Shown piece after piece: positions 44,703 to 54,695 of a DNA stretch of 64,000 nucleotides. The stretch covers positions 1 through 64,000 of the forward strand of contig CAZPKF010000001.1 of NCBI GenBank assembly GCA_964587155.1, written 5' to 3'. Source of the DNA: Hallerella sp964587155. Its GTDB lineage: Bacteria; Fibrobacterota; Fibrobacteria; Fibrobacterales; Fibrobacteraceae. Position 1 is the stretch's first letter. Every line of letters begins with the position of its first letter. The notes below the pieces were generated by a model. The model had not been told where the DNA came from and did not search any database. It saw only the letters and a program-made list of their open reading frames with translations. The position numbers were made by a program, and so were the translations under genes.

Positions 44703-44886
44703 GTCTCATATAATAATATGGATTTCTCCGAAAATGACAGAAAAATGACAAAAAACAGATGAACTCGGACAAAAAAACGATGAATGTTTTGCCAAATCAA
44801 GAATTCTTCCTGACACTTCGCGATTTTCCCCGCATTAGATTTGCCTTAGGTAGCGGATAGGCCGCTGCCAATCCAAAGAGGTCCAG

Positions 44887-45711
44887 ATGAATTCCATTTA
44901 TTTCCAATACTTGAATGACATCGCAAAATACCCGCTCCTCACCAGAGAACAGGAAAAGGTCTTAATCAAACTTTCTGCCGAAGGAAACCGCCGCGCCCAG
45001 GATCTTCTTGTCAAATCCAATTTGAAATTCGTCGTCAACATCGCCAATCTTTATAAAGGCCAGGGTTTGGATGTCAATGAACTGATTAACGAAGGCAATA
45101 TGGGCCTTATTGAAGCCGCCCGCCGTTTTGATCCCAATCAAAAAATCAAATTTATCAGCTATGCCGTTTGGTGGATTCGCCAAAACATCACCCGCGCCAT
45201 TTCCGAAAAAGCGCGTTTAGTCCGCATCAGCGCCGAAAAAGAGCTCGTTTTGCGCCGTTTTAACCGCGTGTCGTCCAAGACCCGCCAAGTTATCGGCGGT
45301 CAACTGACAATAGATCCCGAAAGCCTTGAAGGCGCCAGCCGTTACAAAGCAAAAGACATTGAAAAAATTCTGCTGATGGGATCCCACTCCACGTCTTTAG
45401 ACACTCCCGTCGGTGATGACGGAGACTCCACCTTGGGCGACTGCATCGCAGCCACAGGCGAATCAACAGATGCGCTCGCCGAAAAAAACATCGAACAGGC
45501 TTCTCTTGAACTTCTCTTGAAAGGCAATCTTTCTGACCAAGAGCACAAAGTCATTGGACTTTACTACGGATTAGACATCGACGCCGATTTGAATTTGAAA
45601 GAAATTGGCAAAATGGTTGGACTTTCCAAAGAACGCGTCCGCCAGGTGAAAGAAAAAGCCTTGGCAAAACTCCGCACGACAAACATCAACCAGGTGTTGG
45701 ACGCCGCCTAA
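44887..45711 (+). CDS. RNA polymerase sigma-70 factor (RpoD-like, short)
   Basis: A 274-residue sigma factor with regions 1.2-2 (YPLLTREQEKVLIKLSAEGNR; NLKFVVNIANLY; LINEGNMGLIEAARRFDP; FISYAVWWIRQNI), region 3 and region 4 (VIGLYYGLD, LKEIGKMVGLSKERVRQVKEKALAKLR). It lacks the long region 1.1 and the non-conserved insertion of classical RpoD, so it is a compact primary or group 2 factor. It is a single gene with an intrinsic terminator. Confidence 0.9.
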   Translation: MNSIYFQYLNDIAKYPLLTREQEKVLIKLSAEGNRRAQDLLVKSNLKFVVNIANLYKGQGLDVNELINEGNMGLIEAARRFDPNQKIKFISYAVWWIRQNITRAISEKARLVRISAEKELVLRRFNRVSSKTRQVIGGQLTIDPESLEGASRYKAKDIEKILLMGSHSTSLDTPVGDDGDSTLGDCIAATGESTDALAEKNIEQASLELLLKGNLSDQEHKVIGLYYGLDIDADLNLKEIGKMVGLSKERVRQVKEKALAKLRTTNINQVLDAA

Positions 45712-45747
45712 TCTTTGACGATTTTTATTCTCTCTCTCCTTTCTTTA

Positions 45748-45775
45748 AAATCCGGCCTTCGGGCCGGGTTTTTCT
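45748..45775 (+). terminator. Intrinsic terminator of the sigma factor gene
   Basis: CCGGCC (45752-45757) and GGCCGG (45762-45767) form a stem with loop TTCG, extended by A/T pairs. It is followed by a T run (45769-45773) and further T. Confidence 0.9.
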
Positions 45776-45820
45776 TTTAAAAAATCTTTCTTTTGTTTTC
45801 GAAATTGTATTTTTGAAAGC

Positions 45821-47614
45821 ATGAAATTCAAAATGTCCTTTGTTCATTCCATTTTCCGCGGGATCGTTTTGGCGAACCTCGCCGCGAGTGCCGCTTTCGC
45901 GGCCTCTTCTAAATCCGAAAATAAAGCTCCGGGAGATTTTTACGAAGAACTCTCCCGGCTGAACAAAGTTCTTTCGGAAGTCAATTTGAAATACGTCGAG
46001 GACGTCGATCCCGCAGAACTTTCCGAAGCGGCAATCCAGGGAATGCGGAACATTCTAGATCCCCACACCTCTGTTTTCGCCCCAAAGGATTACGAAGATT
46101 TGAAGATTTCAACCGAAGGCGAATTTGGCGGCGTGGGCATCACAATAAGCTTGCGCGACAACATTCTCACAGTCATTTCCCCGTTAGCGGGAACGCCGGC
46201 ATTCAACCTGGGCATTCGCGCCGGAGACCGCATTTTGAAAATTGACGGCAAAGATACTCACGGCTATTCGTTAGACGAAGCGGTGGGTAAACTCAGGGGA
46301 AAAGTCGGAACCGATGTCACGATCAGCATCGCCCGGGCCGGCGTTTCTGAACTGATGGATTTCACCATTACCCGCGCAAAAATTGTCGTCCACGCAGTTC
46401 CTTTCAGCGGCATGGTGACAAAAGATATTGGGTACATCAAACTTTCTTCCTTTTCGCTCAAAACCCGCGAAGAAGTTGTCAGCGCCATTCAAAAGCTTCA
46501 AAAGCAGGGAATGAAAAAAATCATCTTGGATTTGCGCTACAATCCCGGCGGACTGTTGAACCAAGCCGTTGAAATCGGCGAACTCTTTTTGAAAAAAGGC
46601 GATCTCATCGTTTCGACCCGTGGGCGCACTCAACACACGGAAAGCCGTTCCCGGCGCGATGGCATTGTAAAAGAAGACGTTCCTTTAGTCGTTTTGGTGA
46701 ACCAGGGTTCCGCTAGCGCAGCTGAAATCGTTTCAGGAGCTATTCAAGACTGGGACCGCGGTCTGATTATCGGCAAGACTTCTTTCGGGAAAGGTTCCGT
46801 GCAAACAATCTTCCCGCTAGACAACCAAGGCTACGCGTTGAAGCTCACCACAGCGTTCTATTACCTTCCCTTTGGCCGCTGCATCAACAAACCGGAAAAC
46901 GGCATCAAGGGGTTAAAGCTCCGCGATGATGCCTATGCAGAAGACGACTCTTATGCAGAAGGTGAAGCCGACTCGGTAAACGCCAAAAAAGACACCGTTG
47001 CGGTAGACACCTTCTTCACGAACGCCGGACGCAAGATGTATGGCGGCGGTGGCATCACGCCCGACGTCGATGTCGAACTGGATCCGATTCCTTGGGTTGT
47101 ACAGGTTCAAGAACGCATGGCGATGTATTTCAAATTCGCAGTCAAAATTAGACCGGGACTTGAAAAACAAGGAGCGAAAATCGATGCGGACTGGGAAGTT
47201 CCCGATTCTCTTTTCACCCAATTCAAGGATTTTTGCCTTAAGGACACCAATTTCACCAAAATAAAGAGCAATTCCATTGCCACTTTGGAAATTTTGGAAA
47301 AAGGCCTTATTCGCGAACAGAACTTTATGGGCGATTCTTCAAAAGTCCTTTCCGACTCCACTTTGAATTCCGAAATTTCCGCATTGCGAAAAGCGCTAGA
47401 AAACGACCGCCAGAAACAATTTGACGAAAATCGCGAATACATCATGGACGGAATCAAACGGGAACTCTTGACCGCTGTCCAAGGGGATTCCGCAAGCACG
47501 GCATTCTCGCTCAAACGAGACGCCCAGGTGAAAGAAGCTATCAAGTATCTTTCCGACATGGAGCTTTACAAGAAAGCCATCGCCGCCCCCGCAAAAAACA
47601 ACAAAAAGAAATAA
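45821..47614 (+). CDS. C-terminal processing protease (S41, CtpA/Prc type)
   Basis: A 597-residue exported protease. It has a signal peptide (about 1-27), a PDZ domain (about 95-185) and an S41 domain with catalytic Ser 297 in NQGSASAAE and Lys 324 in SFGKGS, followed by a long helical C-terminal part. It cleaves periplasmic proteins at their C-terminus. It is first in the plus-strand run to the arginase-fold gene, starting 7 nt before mlaE. Confidence 0.93.
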   Translation: MKFKMSFVHSIFRGIVLANLAASAAFAASSKSENKAPGDFYEELSRLNKVLSEVNLKYVEDVDPAELSEAAIQGMRNILDPHTSVFAPKDYEDLKISTEGEFGGVGITISLRDNILTVISPLAGTPAFNLGIRAGDRILKIDGKDTHGYSLDEAVGKLRGKVGTDVTISIARAGVSELMDFTITRAKIVVHAVPFSGMVTKDIGYIKLSSFSLKTREEVVSAIQKLQKQGMKKIILDLRYNPGGLLNQAVEIGELFLKKGDLIVSTRGRTQHTESRSRRDGIVKEDVPLVVLVNQGSASAAEIVSGAIQDWDRGLIIGKTSFGKGSVQTIFPLDNQGYALKLTTAFYYLPFGRCINKPENGIKGLKLRDDAYAEDDSYAEGEADSVNAKKDTVAVDTFFTNAGRKMYGGGGITPDVDVELDPIPWVVQVQERMAMYFKFAVKIRPGLEKQGAKIDADWEVPDSLFTQFKDFCLKDTNFTKIKSNSIATLEILEKGLIREQNFMGDSSKVLSDSTLNSEISALRKALENDRQKQFDENREYIMDGIKRELLTAVQGDSASTAFSLKRDAQVKEAIKYLSDMELYKKAIAAPAKNNKKK

Positions 47615-47620
47615 AAGACC

Positions 47621-48406
47621 ATGTTAGCCGTGATGGACATCGCCGCCACCAGCTTGGGACATTATGTCCGCAAGTTTTTTGAAGTTGTCCGCGGCTACTT
47701 TGTTTTTTTGTGGGAACTGGGAAAAAACCTGCCGGGTTCTTTCAAACATTTCCACATTATCGTTGAGCAAATGTACATCACCGGAGTTTCAAGCATTCCG
47801 GTGGTTTTCGCAGCAAGCCTTGCCACAGGTGCCATCATGGCGTGGCAACTGGCGTATCAGTTCGGAGACATGATTCCCCTTGTATTTGTCGGGATGGCCG
47901 TGGGGAAATCCGTCATGGTGGAACTTTGTCCCATTCTCACGGCAATGGTTTTGGCAGGCAGAGTCGGAGCCTCCATGTGCTCGGAACTGGGAACAATGGC
48001 TGTCACAGAACAATTAGACGCCTATAGCGTATTGGGCCTTAATCCATACCGTTTTTTACTTGCGCCACGCCTCATTGCCACGGTCATCATGCTGCCCATT
48101 CTCACGATTATCAGCATTTTCATCGGCATTTCGGGCGGCTATGCGACCGCGGCCATTTACAAAGAAGTATCTTTTTCCACATTCTTTTACGGCGTCCGCA
48201 TGTTCTACGAAGATTGGGATTTCGCCGTGGGACTCATTAAAGCCGCCCTTTACGGATTCTTTATCGCCAGCTATGCGTGTTACTTCGGCTACACCACCCA
48301 TAGTGGAGCGGAAGGCGTTGGGAAAAGCACCAAAGCGACAGTCGTTGCCGGCATGACCAGCATCCTCATCGGCAGCTTTGTCCTTTCCAAATTACTCCTC
48401 GTATGA
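47621..48406 (+). CDS. mlaE: MlaE-type lipid ABC permease
   Basis: A 261-residue membrane protein of the MlaE/YrbE family, the permease of phospholipid transport between the membranes. It has signature segments GVSSIPVVFAASLATGAIMAWQ and ELCPILTAMVLAGRVGASMCSELGTM, and five to six hydrophobic segments. The mlaF ATPase and mlaD are not beside it. It overlaps the DciA-like gene by 4 nt. Confidence 0.9.
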   Translation: MLAVMDIAATSLGHYVRKFFEVVRGYFVFLWELGKNLPGSFKHFHIIVEQMYITGVSSIPVVFAASLATGAIMAWQLAYQFGDMIPLVFVGMAVGKSVMVELCPILTAMVLAGRVGASMCSELGTMAVTEQLDAYSVLGLNPYRFLLAPRLIATVIMLPILTIISIFIGISGGYATAAIYKEVSFSTFFYGVRMFYEDWDFAVGLIKAALYGFFIASYACYFGYTTHSGAEGVGKSTKATVVAGMTSILIGSFVLSKLLLV

Positions 48407-48723
48407 CAACTGAAGAAAATCGGCGGAAAAACCACAACACCCCTCAACTGACTCAAGCCGGAGTCATCCTGTCCCATGTGCTTTCCCGAGGACCTTTGGG
48501 GGAATTGCACAGTCGATATATCTTGTTTTCAAACGCAGAAAAACTCTTTGGAAAACTCCTCGCCGCACATCTGCAAATCGTCGATTTGAAAGGCTCCATT
48601 TTGGTGCTAAAAGCCTCCAATTCCGTTTGGAAAACCGAGTCTGAATACCGAAAAAAAGCTATTATTGATAGGTGCAACGGACTCCTCGGCGCGCCTTGCG
48701 TAAAGGGCATCCGTTTTATTTAA
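48403..48723 (+). CDS. DciA-like DUF721 protein
   Basis: A 106-residue protein. The DUF721/DciA features are LFGKLLAAHLQIVDLKGSIL, the conserved Trp in SNSVWKTE and the closing VKGIRF. DciA loads the replicative helicase in bacteria lacking DnaC. Location just upstream of gyrB is typical. It overlaps mlaE by 4 nt. Confidence 0.75.
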   Translation: MTTEENRRKNHNTPQLTQAGVILSHVLSRGPLGELHSRYILFSNAEKLFGKLLAAHLQIVDLKGSILVLKASNSVWKTESEYRKKAIIDRCNGLLGAPCVKGIRFI

Positions 48724-48745
48724 TATTTTAAAATTTGAGGTTTTC

Positions 48746-50656
48746 ATGGCTGAAGAATACAGTGGTTCGAGCATTACCGTTCTAGAAGGGCTTGAAGCAG
48801 TCCGCGTTCGCCCGGCGATGTATATCGGTTCAACCGATTCCGTTGGACTCCATCAGCTCGTTTGGGAAGTTGTCGACAACTCGGTCGATGAAGCCCTCGC
48901 CGGATTTTGCACACACATCGAAGTGACAATTCTTCCGGGAAACGGCATCCGTGTCGTTGATAATGGGCGCGGCATTCCGACAGACATTCACCCGAAAGAG
49001 CACGTGGGAACCATCCAAGTCGTGATGACAAAACTTCACGCCGGTGGAAAATTCGACAGCAATTCTTACAAAGTTTCCGCCGGCTTACACGGTGTCGGCG
49101 TAAGCTGCGTCAACGCCCTTTCCAATAAATTGGTCGTTACCGTTAAAAGAAACGGTCACGTGGTGCAGCAGGAATTTTCAAAGGGAAAACCCCTTGGTGA
49201 TCAAAAGGATATCGGTGAAATTACCGACGATTCAACAGGAACGACGGTTGAATATTTCCCGGACGACACCATCTTTACGGAAACGGAGTACAACTACGAT
49301 ACATTAGCGGAGCGATTCCGTGAACTTGCGTTCCTGATGAGCGGCTTGCGAATCACCCTTTCGGACAAGCGCACTCCCGATGGCAAAGAAGAATCTTTCT
49401 ACTTCCCGGGTGGCATTTCCGCATTCGTAAAATTCATCGATTCCCACCGCAAACCCTTGTTTGAAAATCCCATCCACATTGTCACAACCGCGGGAAATTA
49501 TCCGTTAGAAATCGCTTTGTGGTATAACGACGGCTTTCAGGAGAATTTTTTCAGCTTTGTCAATAATGTGAACACGCATGACGGCGGAACTCATGTCACC
49601 GGATTCAAAACGGCCATGACCCGTATCATCAACAAATATGCGCAAGAAATTTTGCCAAAGGGAAAGAAGGAAACCGTTATCGCTGCAGACGATATCCGCG
49701 AAGGGTTGACAGCGGTCATTTCCATCAAGATTCCCCAACCCCAGTTCGAAGGCCAAACCAAACGCAAATTGGGCAATTCCGATGTTGCCGGACTTGTCAA
49801 CACGGCATTCGGAGCCAAATTAGACGAATACTTTGGCGAAAATCCAAATATTGTAAAATCCATTGTCGATAAAGTCTATAATGCGGCGATAGCCCGCGAA
49901 GCGGCACACAAAGCACGCAACCTGGCCCGTCGCAAAAACGTTCTTGAAAGCGGCGGACTCCCGGGAAAGCTCGCCGATTGCAGTGAACGCGATCCATCCA
50001 AATGTGAACTGTTCATTGTGGAAGGTGACTCTGCTGGCGGTTCCGCAAAACAAGGGCGCAAGCGTGAATTCCAAGCGATTCTGCCTCTCCGCGGAAAAAT
50101 TCTGAACGTAGAAAAGGCCGGATTAAACCAAGTATTAACTGCAGACACAATCCCAGATTTGGTGAACGCTTTGGGTTGCGGCATTGGAAACGAATTCAAG
50201 CTCGAAAAGCTTCGCTACCACAAAGTCATCATCATGACCGATGCTGATGTCGACGGTTCCCACATTCAAACCCTTCTCCTCACGTTCTTCTTCCGCTACA
50301 TGAGGCCTCTTGTCGATGGCGGACACATCTTCATCGCCCAACCGCCCCTGTTCGGTTTAAAACAAGGAAAAAAGACAGTCCGCTACATTTTCGATGAAGC
50401 GGAACTGGCGAATTTGGATTCCGAAGAAAAGAAGAAGTACAAAATTCAACGATTCAAAGGCCTTGGCGAAATGAATTTTGAACAACTTGCAGAAACCACG
50501 ATGGATCCGAATACGCGGATTATGAAAATATGCCACGTAAACGATGCCGTCCTTGCGGACCAAGTCTTCAGTAAACTGATGGGCAACGAAGTAGAACCTC
50601 GCCGTCAATTCATTGAAGAAAACGCTTACAAAGTCATCAACGATCTGGACATTTAA
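48746..50656 (+). CDS. gyrB: DNA gyrase subunit B
   Basis: A 636-residue type II topoisomerase ATPase subunit. It has the GHKL ATPase (EVVDNSVDEALAG, DNGRGIPTD, GLHGVGVSCVNALS), transducer domain and TOPRIM (EGDSAGGSAKQGR; DADVDGSHI). The C-terminal QRFKGLGEMN is intact. The order DciA-like, gyrB is typical near replication-linked loci. An ATG follows a GAGG site. Confidence 0.95.
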   Translation: MAEEYSGSSITVLEGLEAVRVRPAMYIGSTDSVGLHQLVWEVVDNSVDEALAGFCTHIEVTILPGNGIRVVDNGRGIPTDIHPKEHVGTIQVVMTKLHAGGKFDSNSYKVSAGLHGVGVSCVNALSNKLVVTVKRNGHVVQQEFSKGKPLGDQKDIGEITDDSTGTTVEYFPDDTIFTETEYNYDTLAERFRELAFLMSGLRITLSDKRTPDGKEESFYFPGGISAFVKFIDSHRKPLFENPIHIVTTAGNYPLEIALWYNDGFQENFFSFVNNVNTHDGGTHVTGFKTAMTRIINKYAQEILPKGKKETVIAADDIREGLTAVISIKIPQPQFEGQTKRKLGNSDVAGLVNTAFGAKLDEYFGENPNIVKSIVDKVYNAAIAREAAHKARNLARRKNVLESGGLPGKLADCSERDPSKCELFIVEGDSAGGSAKQGRKREFQAILPLRGKILNVEKAGLNQVLTADTIPDLVNALGCGIGNEFKLEKLRYHKVIIMTDADVDGSHIQTLLLTFFFRYMRPLVDGGHIFIAQPPLFGLKQGKKTVRYIFDEAELANLDSEEKKKYKIQRFKGLGEMNFEQLAETTMDPNTRIMKICHVNDAVLADQVFSKLMGNEVEPRRQFIEENAYKVINDLDI

Positions 50657-50658
50657 TC

Positions 50659-51672
50659 GTGAGCCTCCTTCCTGCAGACCATCCGTCTTTTTTGAATGCG
50701 CTTTCAAAAGCCAAAAGTCAAGTTCAGGATTATCTCGACAAGTCCGACGAATTCATTTCTGCCATTGCTAACGCCGCTCCCGAAGGCGTCTCTGATAGAA
50801 TGTCCAATTTGCTCAGCCGAAAAGGGAAAAAAATCCGTTCCACCATTTTGGCGCTAATTGCGACGTCTGGAGAGCACGCTCCCGACATTGAACGCGTTTC
50901 CCGTTCTTGCGCAGCCATTGAACTTTTGCACTTGGCAAGCCTCGTCCACGACGATATCATCGATGAAACTTCCGTTCGACGTGGACAACGCACTGCCCAT
51001 ATCGAATGGGGGAATAAAATAGCAGTCCTTATCGGAGACTATATTCTTTCGCAAGCGATGAGTTGCGTTTTAAACGAGAAAAATGCAGCCATTCCCATGG
51101 CCTTGGCGACAGCGGCAAACGATTTGATTGCCGGAGAAATCAACGAGTTGGATTGCACAGGCAACATGGAACTTCCTCTTGAACGCTACAATGCCATCAT
51201 CCGGGGGAAAACAGCCTCTTTGGTGGAAGCCAGCGCAAAAATGGGAGCACATCTCGCCGGATTCGACGAAGACTGCGTTGAAAAATGCGGACAGTTGGGA
51301 ATGCATTTCGGCATCGCCTTTCAAATCGTCGACGATTTGCTGGATTACGGAATTGGCGCCAAGGATTTGGACAAAGCCAAATTCACGGATATTTCAAATG
51401 GACTTGTCACGCTTCCTTTGATTTATTATTTCCAAAGCGCATCTCCCAGCGAAAAAGATTCTTTGATTAGTCTGTTGAAAAAAGCGGCAGAACCTAATGT
51501 CGCCGAAGAAATCCGCAGCCGTCTTCAAAACGCCAAAGTATTTGACCGGGCGAAAGAAACCGCCATGCAACATATTTCCGAAGCTCTGGCCATCGCCGAG
51601 GATTTGCCTGCCAAAGACCACATCGTTTCTTTGCACGAGTTTATCTTTTCGATGACTGAGCGGGGAAATTAA
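50659..51672 (+). CDS. Polyprenyl diphosphate synthase
   Basis: A 337-residue trans-isoprenyl diphosphate synthase. The first Asp-rich motif is DDIID (98-102), followed by RRGQRTAH, and the second is DDLLD in FQIVDDLLDYG. It elongates prenyl chains, probably for quinone side chains (octaprenyl class); chain length cannot be read reliably. It starts 2 nt after gyrB with a GTG codon (first residue Met). Confidence 0.9.
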   Translation: MSLLPADHPSFLNALSKAKSQVQDYLDKSDEFISAIANAAPEGVSDRMSNLLSRKGKKIRSTILALIATSGEHAPDIERVSRSCAAIELLHLASLVHDDIIDETSVRRGQRTAHIEWGNKIAVLIGDYILSQAMSCVLNEKNAAIPMALATAANDLIAGEINELDCTGNMELPLERYNAIIRGKTASLVEASAKMGAHLAGFDEDCVEKCGQLGMHFGIAFQIVDDLLDYGIGAKDLDKAKFTDISNGLVTLPLIYYFQSASPSEKDSLISLLKKAAEPNVAEEIRSRLQNAKVFDRAKETAMQHISEALAIAEDLPAKDHIVSLHEFIFSMTERGN

Positions 51673-51734
51673 ACCAAACGGACAAACCCCGTGGAAAACC
51701 ATGGGATGCCGATTTTCCGAAAGAAGAATTTTTT

Positions 51735-53876
51735 GTGAATCTGTTAGACTCACTGAATAAAGAACAACTGTTGTCCGTCAAAACAACAGAAGGGTATGTT
51801 CGCGTCATGGCGGGAGCAGGAACAGGGAAGACAAAAGCCTTGACCGCCAGATATTGTTACCTCGTTTCGGACTTGGGAATTTCCCCTGCGAACATTCTGA
51901 CAATTACTTTTACAAACCGCGCTGCTAACGAAATGAAATCGCGGGTGAGAACGGTTCTCGGCAACGCCGACGTGGGTCTTATCAGCACAATCCACGCTTT
52001 TTGCACTCGCTTTTTAAAAGAGGAAATTCACCATTTGGGTTATCCCAAAAAGTTCATCATCCTCGACACCGAAGACCAACGGGAAATTTTGCAACGCATT
52101 TTTTCCGACATGCGCATTTCCCTTCGGGAAACGACCATGCAGCGGACGATAGACCTTGTTCTCGAAGCCCAAAAAAATTCTTCCGCATATATTCCCGACT
52201 TCATCCATCTTTCGGCAGAAGAGTTGAAAGAGCGACTTGATTCGGAGCAAAATCGCGACCGTCAAATCTTTTTGCGTTACCTTTATGAGCAAAAAAAGAA
52301 TTTCGGTTTGGACTTCAACGACTTGATTCTCTTTACCCTTTATATCTTGGAAAATTTTTCCGATGTCCGGGAAAAATGGCAAAATCGCATGGAATACGTC
52401 CTTGTCGATGAATTTCAAGATGTGAGCGAAAGACAGTACAAAATTGCGCGTATCCTTTCCGAAAAGCACAAGAACCTTTTTATCGTCGGGGACAGCGACC
52501 AGACTATTTACTCGTGGAGAGGTTCTCATGTCCGGCTTTTTTTGGATTTCGATAAAAAATACCCCGATTCCCAAACAATCGTTTTCAAGGAAAATTACCG
52601 CAGTTCTCCTCAGATTTTAAAAGCTTCGAACGAACTGATTTCTCACAACACAGTCCGCTTTCCCAAAGAACTGAACGCTGTTCAAAAAGATGGTCCGAAG
52701 CCCCTTTATTTTCACGCTAAAACGCCCCAGGAAGAATCCTCTTGGATAGCCGACACCATTCAGGAATTGTCGCGCAAGGGAGAATCCCTCAGCAATATCG
52801 CCATTTTATACCGCGCCCATTCCCTTTCGCGGAGCATCGAAGAAACCTTCATTCAGCGGAAAATTCCCTACCGCGTTCTTTCGGGAATTTCTTTTTATGG
52901 TCGGCGGGAAATCAAAGATGTCGTCGCCTACCTGAGAATGCTCCATTCGCAAGACGACCTTGCCTTTTTGCGAACCATCAACGTTCCCGGCAGAAAAGTC
53001 GGCAAACAGAAAATCGCTTTTTTGAAAGAATACGCCGAAGCAAACCGCATTTCGTTATGGAACGCCCTCCTTGAAAATAGGGACAGCGCCATTTTCAAGC
53101 GGACGGAAATCAAACAATATATCCACGCCATCACCACAGCGCAAAAGGGAATTGCCGACAAAAGACTCGACGATCTCCTCGACGAGGTCTTGGACCTTTC
53201 CGGTTACACGGCTTTCGTCCGGATGGACGCAAACCAAGAACGCCTAGACAACATCGCTGAATTCAAACAGAGCGTAGAAGCAGCGGCCAAAGATTCCGAT
53301 GAAACGTTGGAATCCTTCTTATCCCGCATAGCCCTTTATGGGAACTTAGACAAAGAAGAGCGCCAGAACGCCGTTAAACTGTTGAGCATTCACGCCGCCA
53401 AAGGCCTGGAATTTCGCCATGTTTTCATCACCGGTTTAGAAGAAAGTGTTTTTCCTAGCGCTCAAATCGAATCCGCAGAAGAATTAGAAGAAGAACGCCG
53501 CATCGCATACGTAGCCTTCACCCGCGCCCGCGAAAGGCTTTACCTTTCCGAAAACGAAGGCGGGGGAGACGCGAACAAAAGCAAATATCCTTCTCGGTTC
53601 CTTTTTGATGCCGGGGAAAATAATTTGGAATTTGTCCGCCCACTTCCCGAAGACCTGCGAACGAAAGCCTTGCAATACATTCAACAGGATGCAGAACGGC
53701 TAGAGCTGTTACAAGGACTGTTTTTTGTCGGAGACCGTATCCGGCATTCCGTTTTTGGAGACGGGACGATTATCGAAGTCGATGTCCAAAAATTTTGTTA
53801 CGTCATCCAGTTCGACTCCCTTCCCACATTGCGCAATTTGCAATTCGCCGCCAAACTGGAGCGGATTTCAAAATGA
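51735..53876 (+). CDS. UvrD/Rep/PcrA-type SF1 DNA helicase
   Basis: A 713-residue helicase. Walker A is AGAGTGKTKAL, motif Ia TFTNRAANEMK, motif II VLVDEFQDVSERQY, motif III GDSDQTIYSWRGS, motif IV ENYRSSPQI, motif V SIHAAKGLEF and motif VI AYVAFTRAR. It acts in repair or replication restart. The start is GTG. It overlaps the next gene by 4 nt. Confidence 0.93.
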   Translation: MNLLDSLNKEQLLSVKTTEGYVRVMAGAGTGKTKALTARYCYLVSDLGISPANILTITFTNRAANEMKSRVRTVLGNADVGLISTIHAFCTRFLKEEIHHLGYPKKFIILDTEDQREILQRIFSDMRISLRETTMQRTIDLVLEAQKNSSAYIPDFIHLSAEELKERLDSEQNRDRQIFLRYLYEQKKNFGLDFNDLILFTLYILENFSDVREKWQNRMEYVLVDEFQDVSERQYKIARILSEKHKNLFIVGDSDQTIYSWRGSHVRLFLDFDKKYPDSQTIVFKENYRSSPQILKASNELISHNTVRFPKELNAVQKDGPKPLYFHAKTPQEESSWIADTIQELSRKGESLSNIAILYRAHSLSRSIEETFIQRKIPYRVLSGISFYGRREIKDVVAYLRMLHSQDDLAFLRTINVPGRKVGKQKIAFLKEYAEANRISLWNALLENRDSAIFKRTEIKQYIHAITTAQKGIADKRLDDLLDEVLDLSGYTAFVRMDANQERLDNIAEFKQSVEAAAKDSDETLESFLSRIALYGNLDKEERQNAVKLLSIHAAKGLEFRHVFITGLEESVFPSAQIESAEELEEERRIAYVAFTRARERLYLSENEGGGDANKSKYPSRFLFDAGENNLEFVRPLPEDLRTKALQYIQQDAERLELLQGLFFVGDRIRHSVFGDGTIIEVDVQKFCYVIQFDSLPTLRNLQFAAKLERISK

Positions 53877-54643
53877 AAAAAGCTCTCCTTTGCAATTTTT
53901 CCGGAATTTATAATTCCCAAATTTTTTGCAATGGGGAAAATGGAACTCAATTTGAAAAATGGGACGCTTCGAAGATCCGCGGAACCAATGGTTATTTAGA
54001 CAGCGAAGCAAAATCAGAAATTCAACGTATTTTCTGCCGACAGGATTTTAAGAGCGTTCACTTTATTGATTCGGGCAACTATCATTACCTTTCCAAACTG
54101 TGGACAGACAGAATCTGCGAAAATTTTGACCTGGTCGTTTTTGATCACCATTCCGATATGCAAAAGCCAGCCTTTGAAGGAATGCTTTCCTGCGGAAGTT
54201 GGATTCGTGCCGTTCTAGAAGAAAATCCCTTTTTAAAGACTCTCCATCTCATCGGTGTGAAAGATGAACTCGCCGCGGAAATAGACTTAAAATACAGCTC
54301 CAAAATCAACTTGTACCTAGAATCGGAATGCGGGGCGTCGGATTTTGCAGAACAGACCCTTTCTCGTTTGTGCAATCAACACAGCACTTCGGTTCCCGTT
54401 TACATCTCCGTAGACAAAGATGTTTTGCCAGAGACCGAAGTCAAAACCAACTGGGACGGTGGAAGCCTTCCATTCCGAAAATTACTCCAAATCCTAAGCG
54501 GAATATTTGAATCTAGAACGGTTATCGGCGTAGACATTTGCGGCGAACCATCCATTCAAGATAAATTTCAAAATCTTCAAAATTTTGAGTTCAATGACCG
54601 CATCAATGAAATTTTGACAAAATTTCTCTGCGAAAAATTTTAA
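53873..54643 (+). CDS. Arginase-fold (ureohydrolase/UPF0489-like) protein
   Basis: A 256-residue protein with the metal-binding layout of arginase-fold enzymes: DHHSDM (91-96), SVDKDVL (Asp 181 and 183) and GVDICGE near 225-231. LSCGSWIRAVL following the first motif is closer to UPF0489-type members than to true arginases. Its start overlaps the UvrD stop (ATGA). The substrate is unknown, and why it couples to a helicase is not obvious. Confidence 0.7.
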   Translation: MKKALLCNFSGIYNSQIFCNGENGTQFEKWDASKIRGTNGYLDSEAKSEIQRIFCRQDFKSVHFIDSGNYHYLSKLWTDRICENFDLVVFDHHSDMQKPAFEGMLSCGSWIRAVLEENPFLKTLHLIGVKDELAAEIDLKYSSKINLYLESECGASDFAEQTLSRLCNQHSTSVPVYISVDKDVLPETEVKTNWDGGSLPFRKLLQILSGIFESRTVIGVDICGEPSIQDKFQNLQNFEFNDRINEILTKFLCEKF

Positions 54644-54669
54644 ACGGCAGGATTTTGAAGTCCTGCCGT
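54644..54669 (-). terminator. Hairpin terminator between convergent genes
   Basis: A perfect 9-bp stem (54644-54652 with 54661-54669) with an 8-nt loop. On the minus strand it is followed by a T/A-rich tract including five T, so it best ends the AIPR gene. It could also stop plus-strand transcripts. Confidence 0.7.
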
Positions 54670-54695
54670 CAAATCATCAAAGAAGACTCTTTCCT

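Noticed and set aside
44704..44717. CATAT/ATATG near-palindrome before the kinase gene
   Set aside because: A/T-rich and short; no second copy to suggest an operator.
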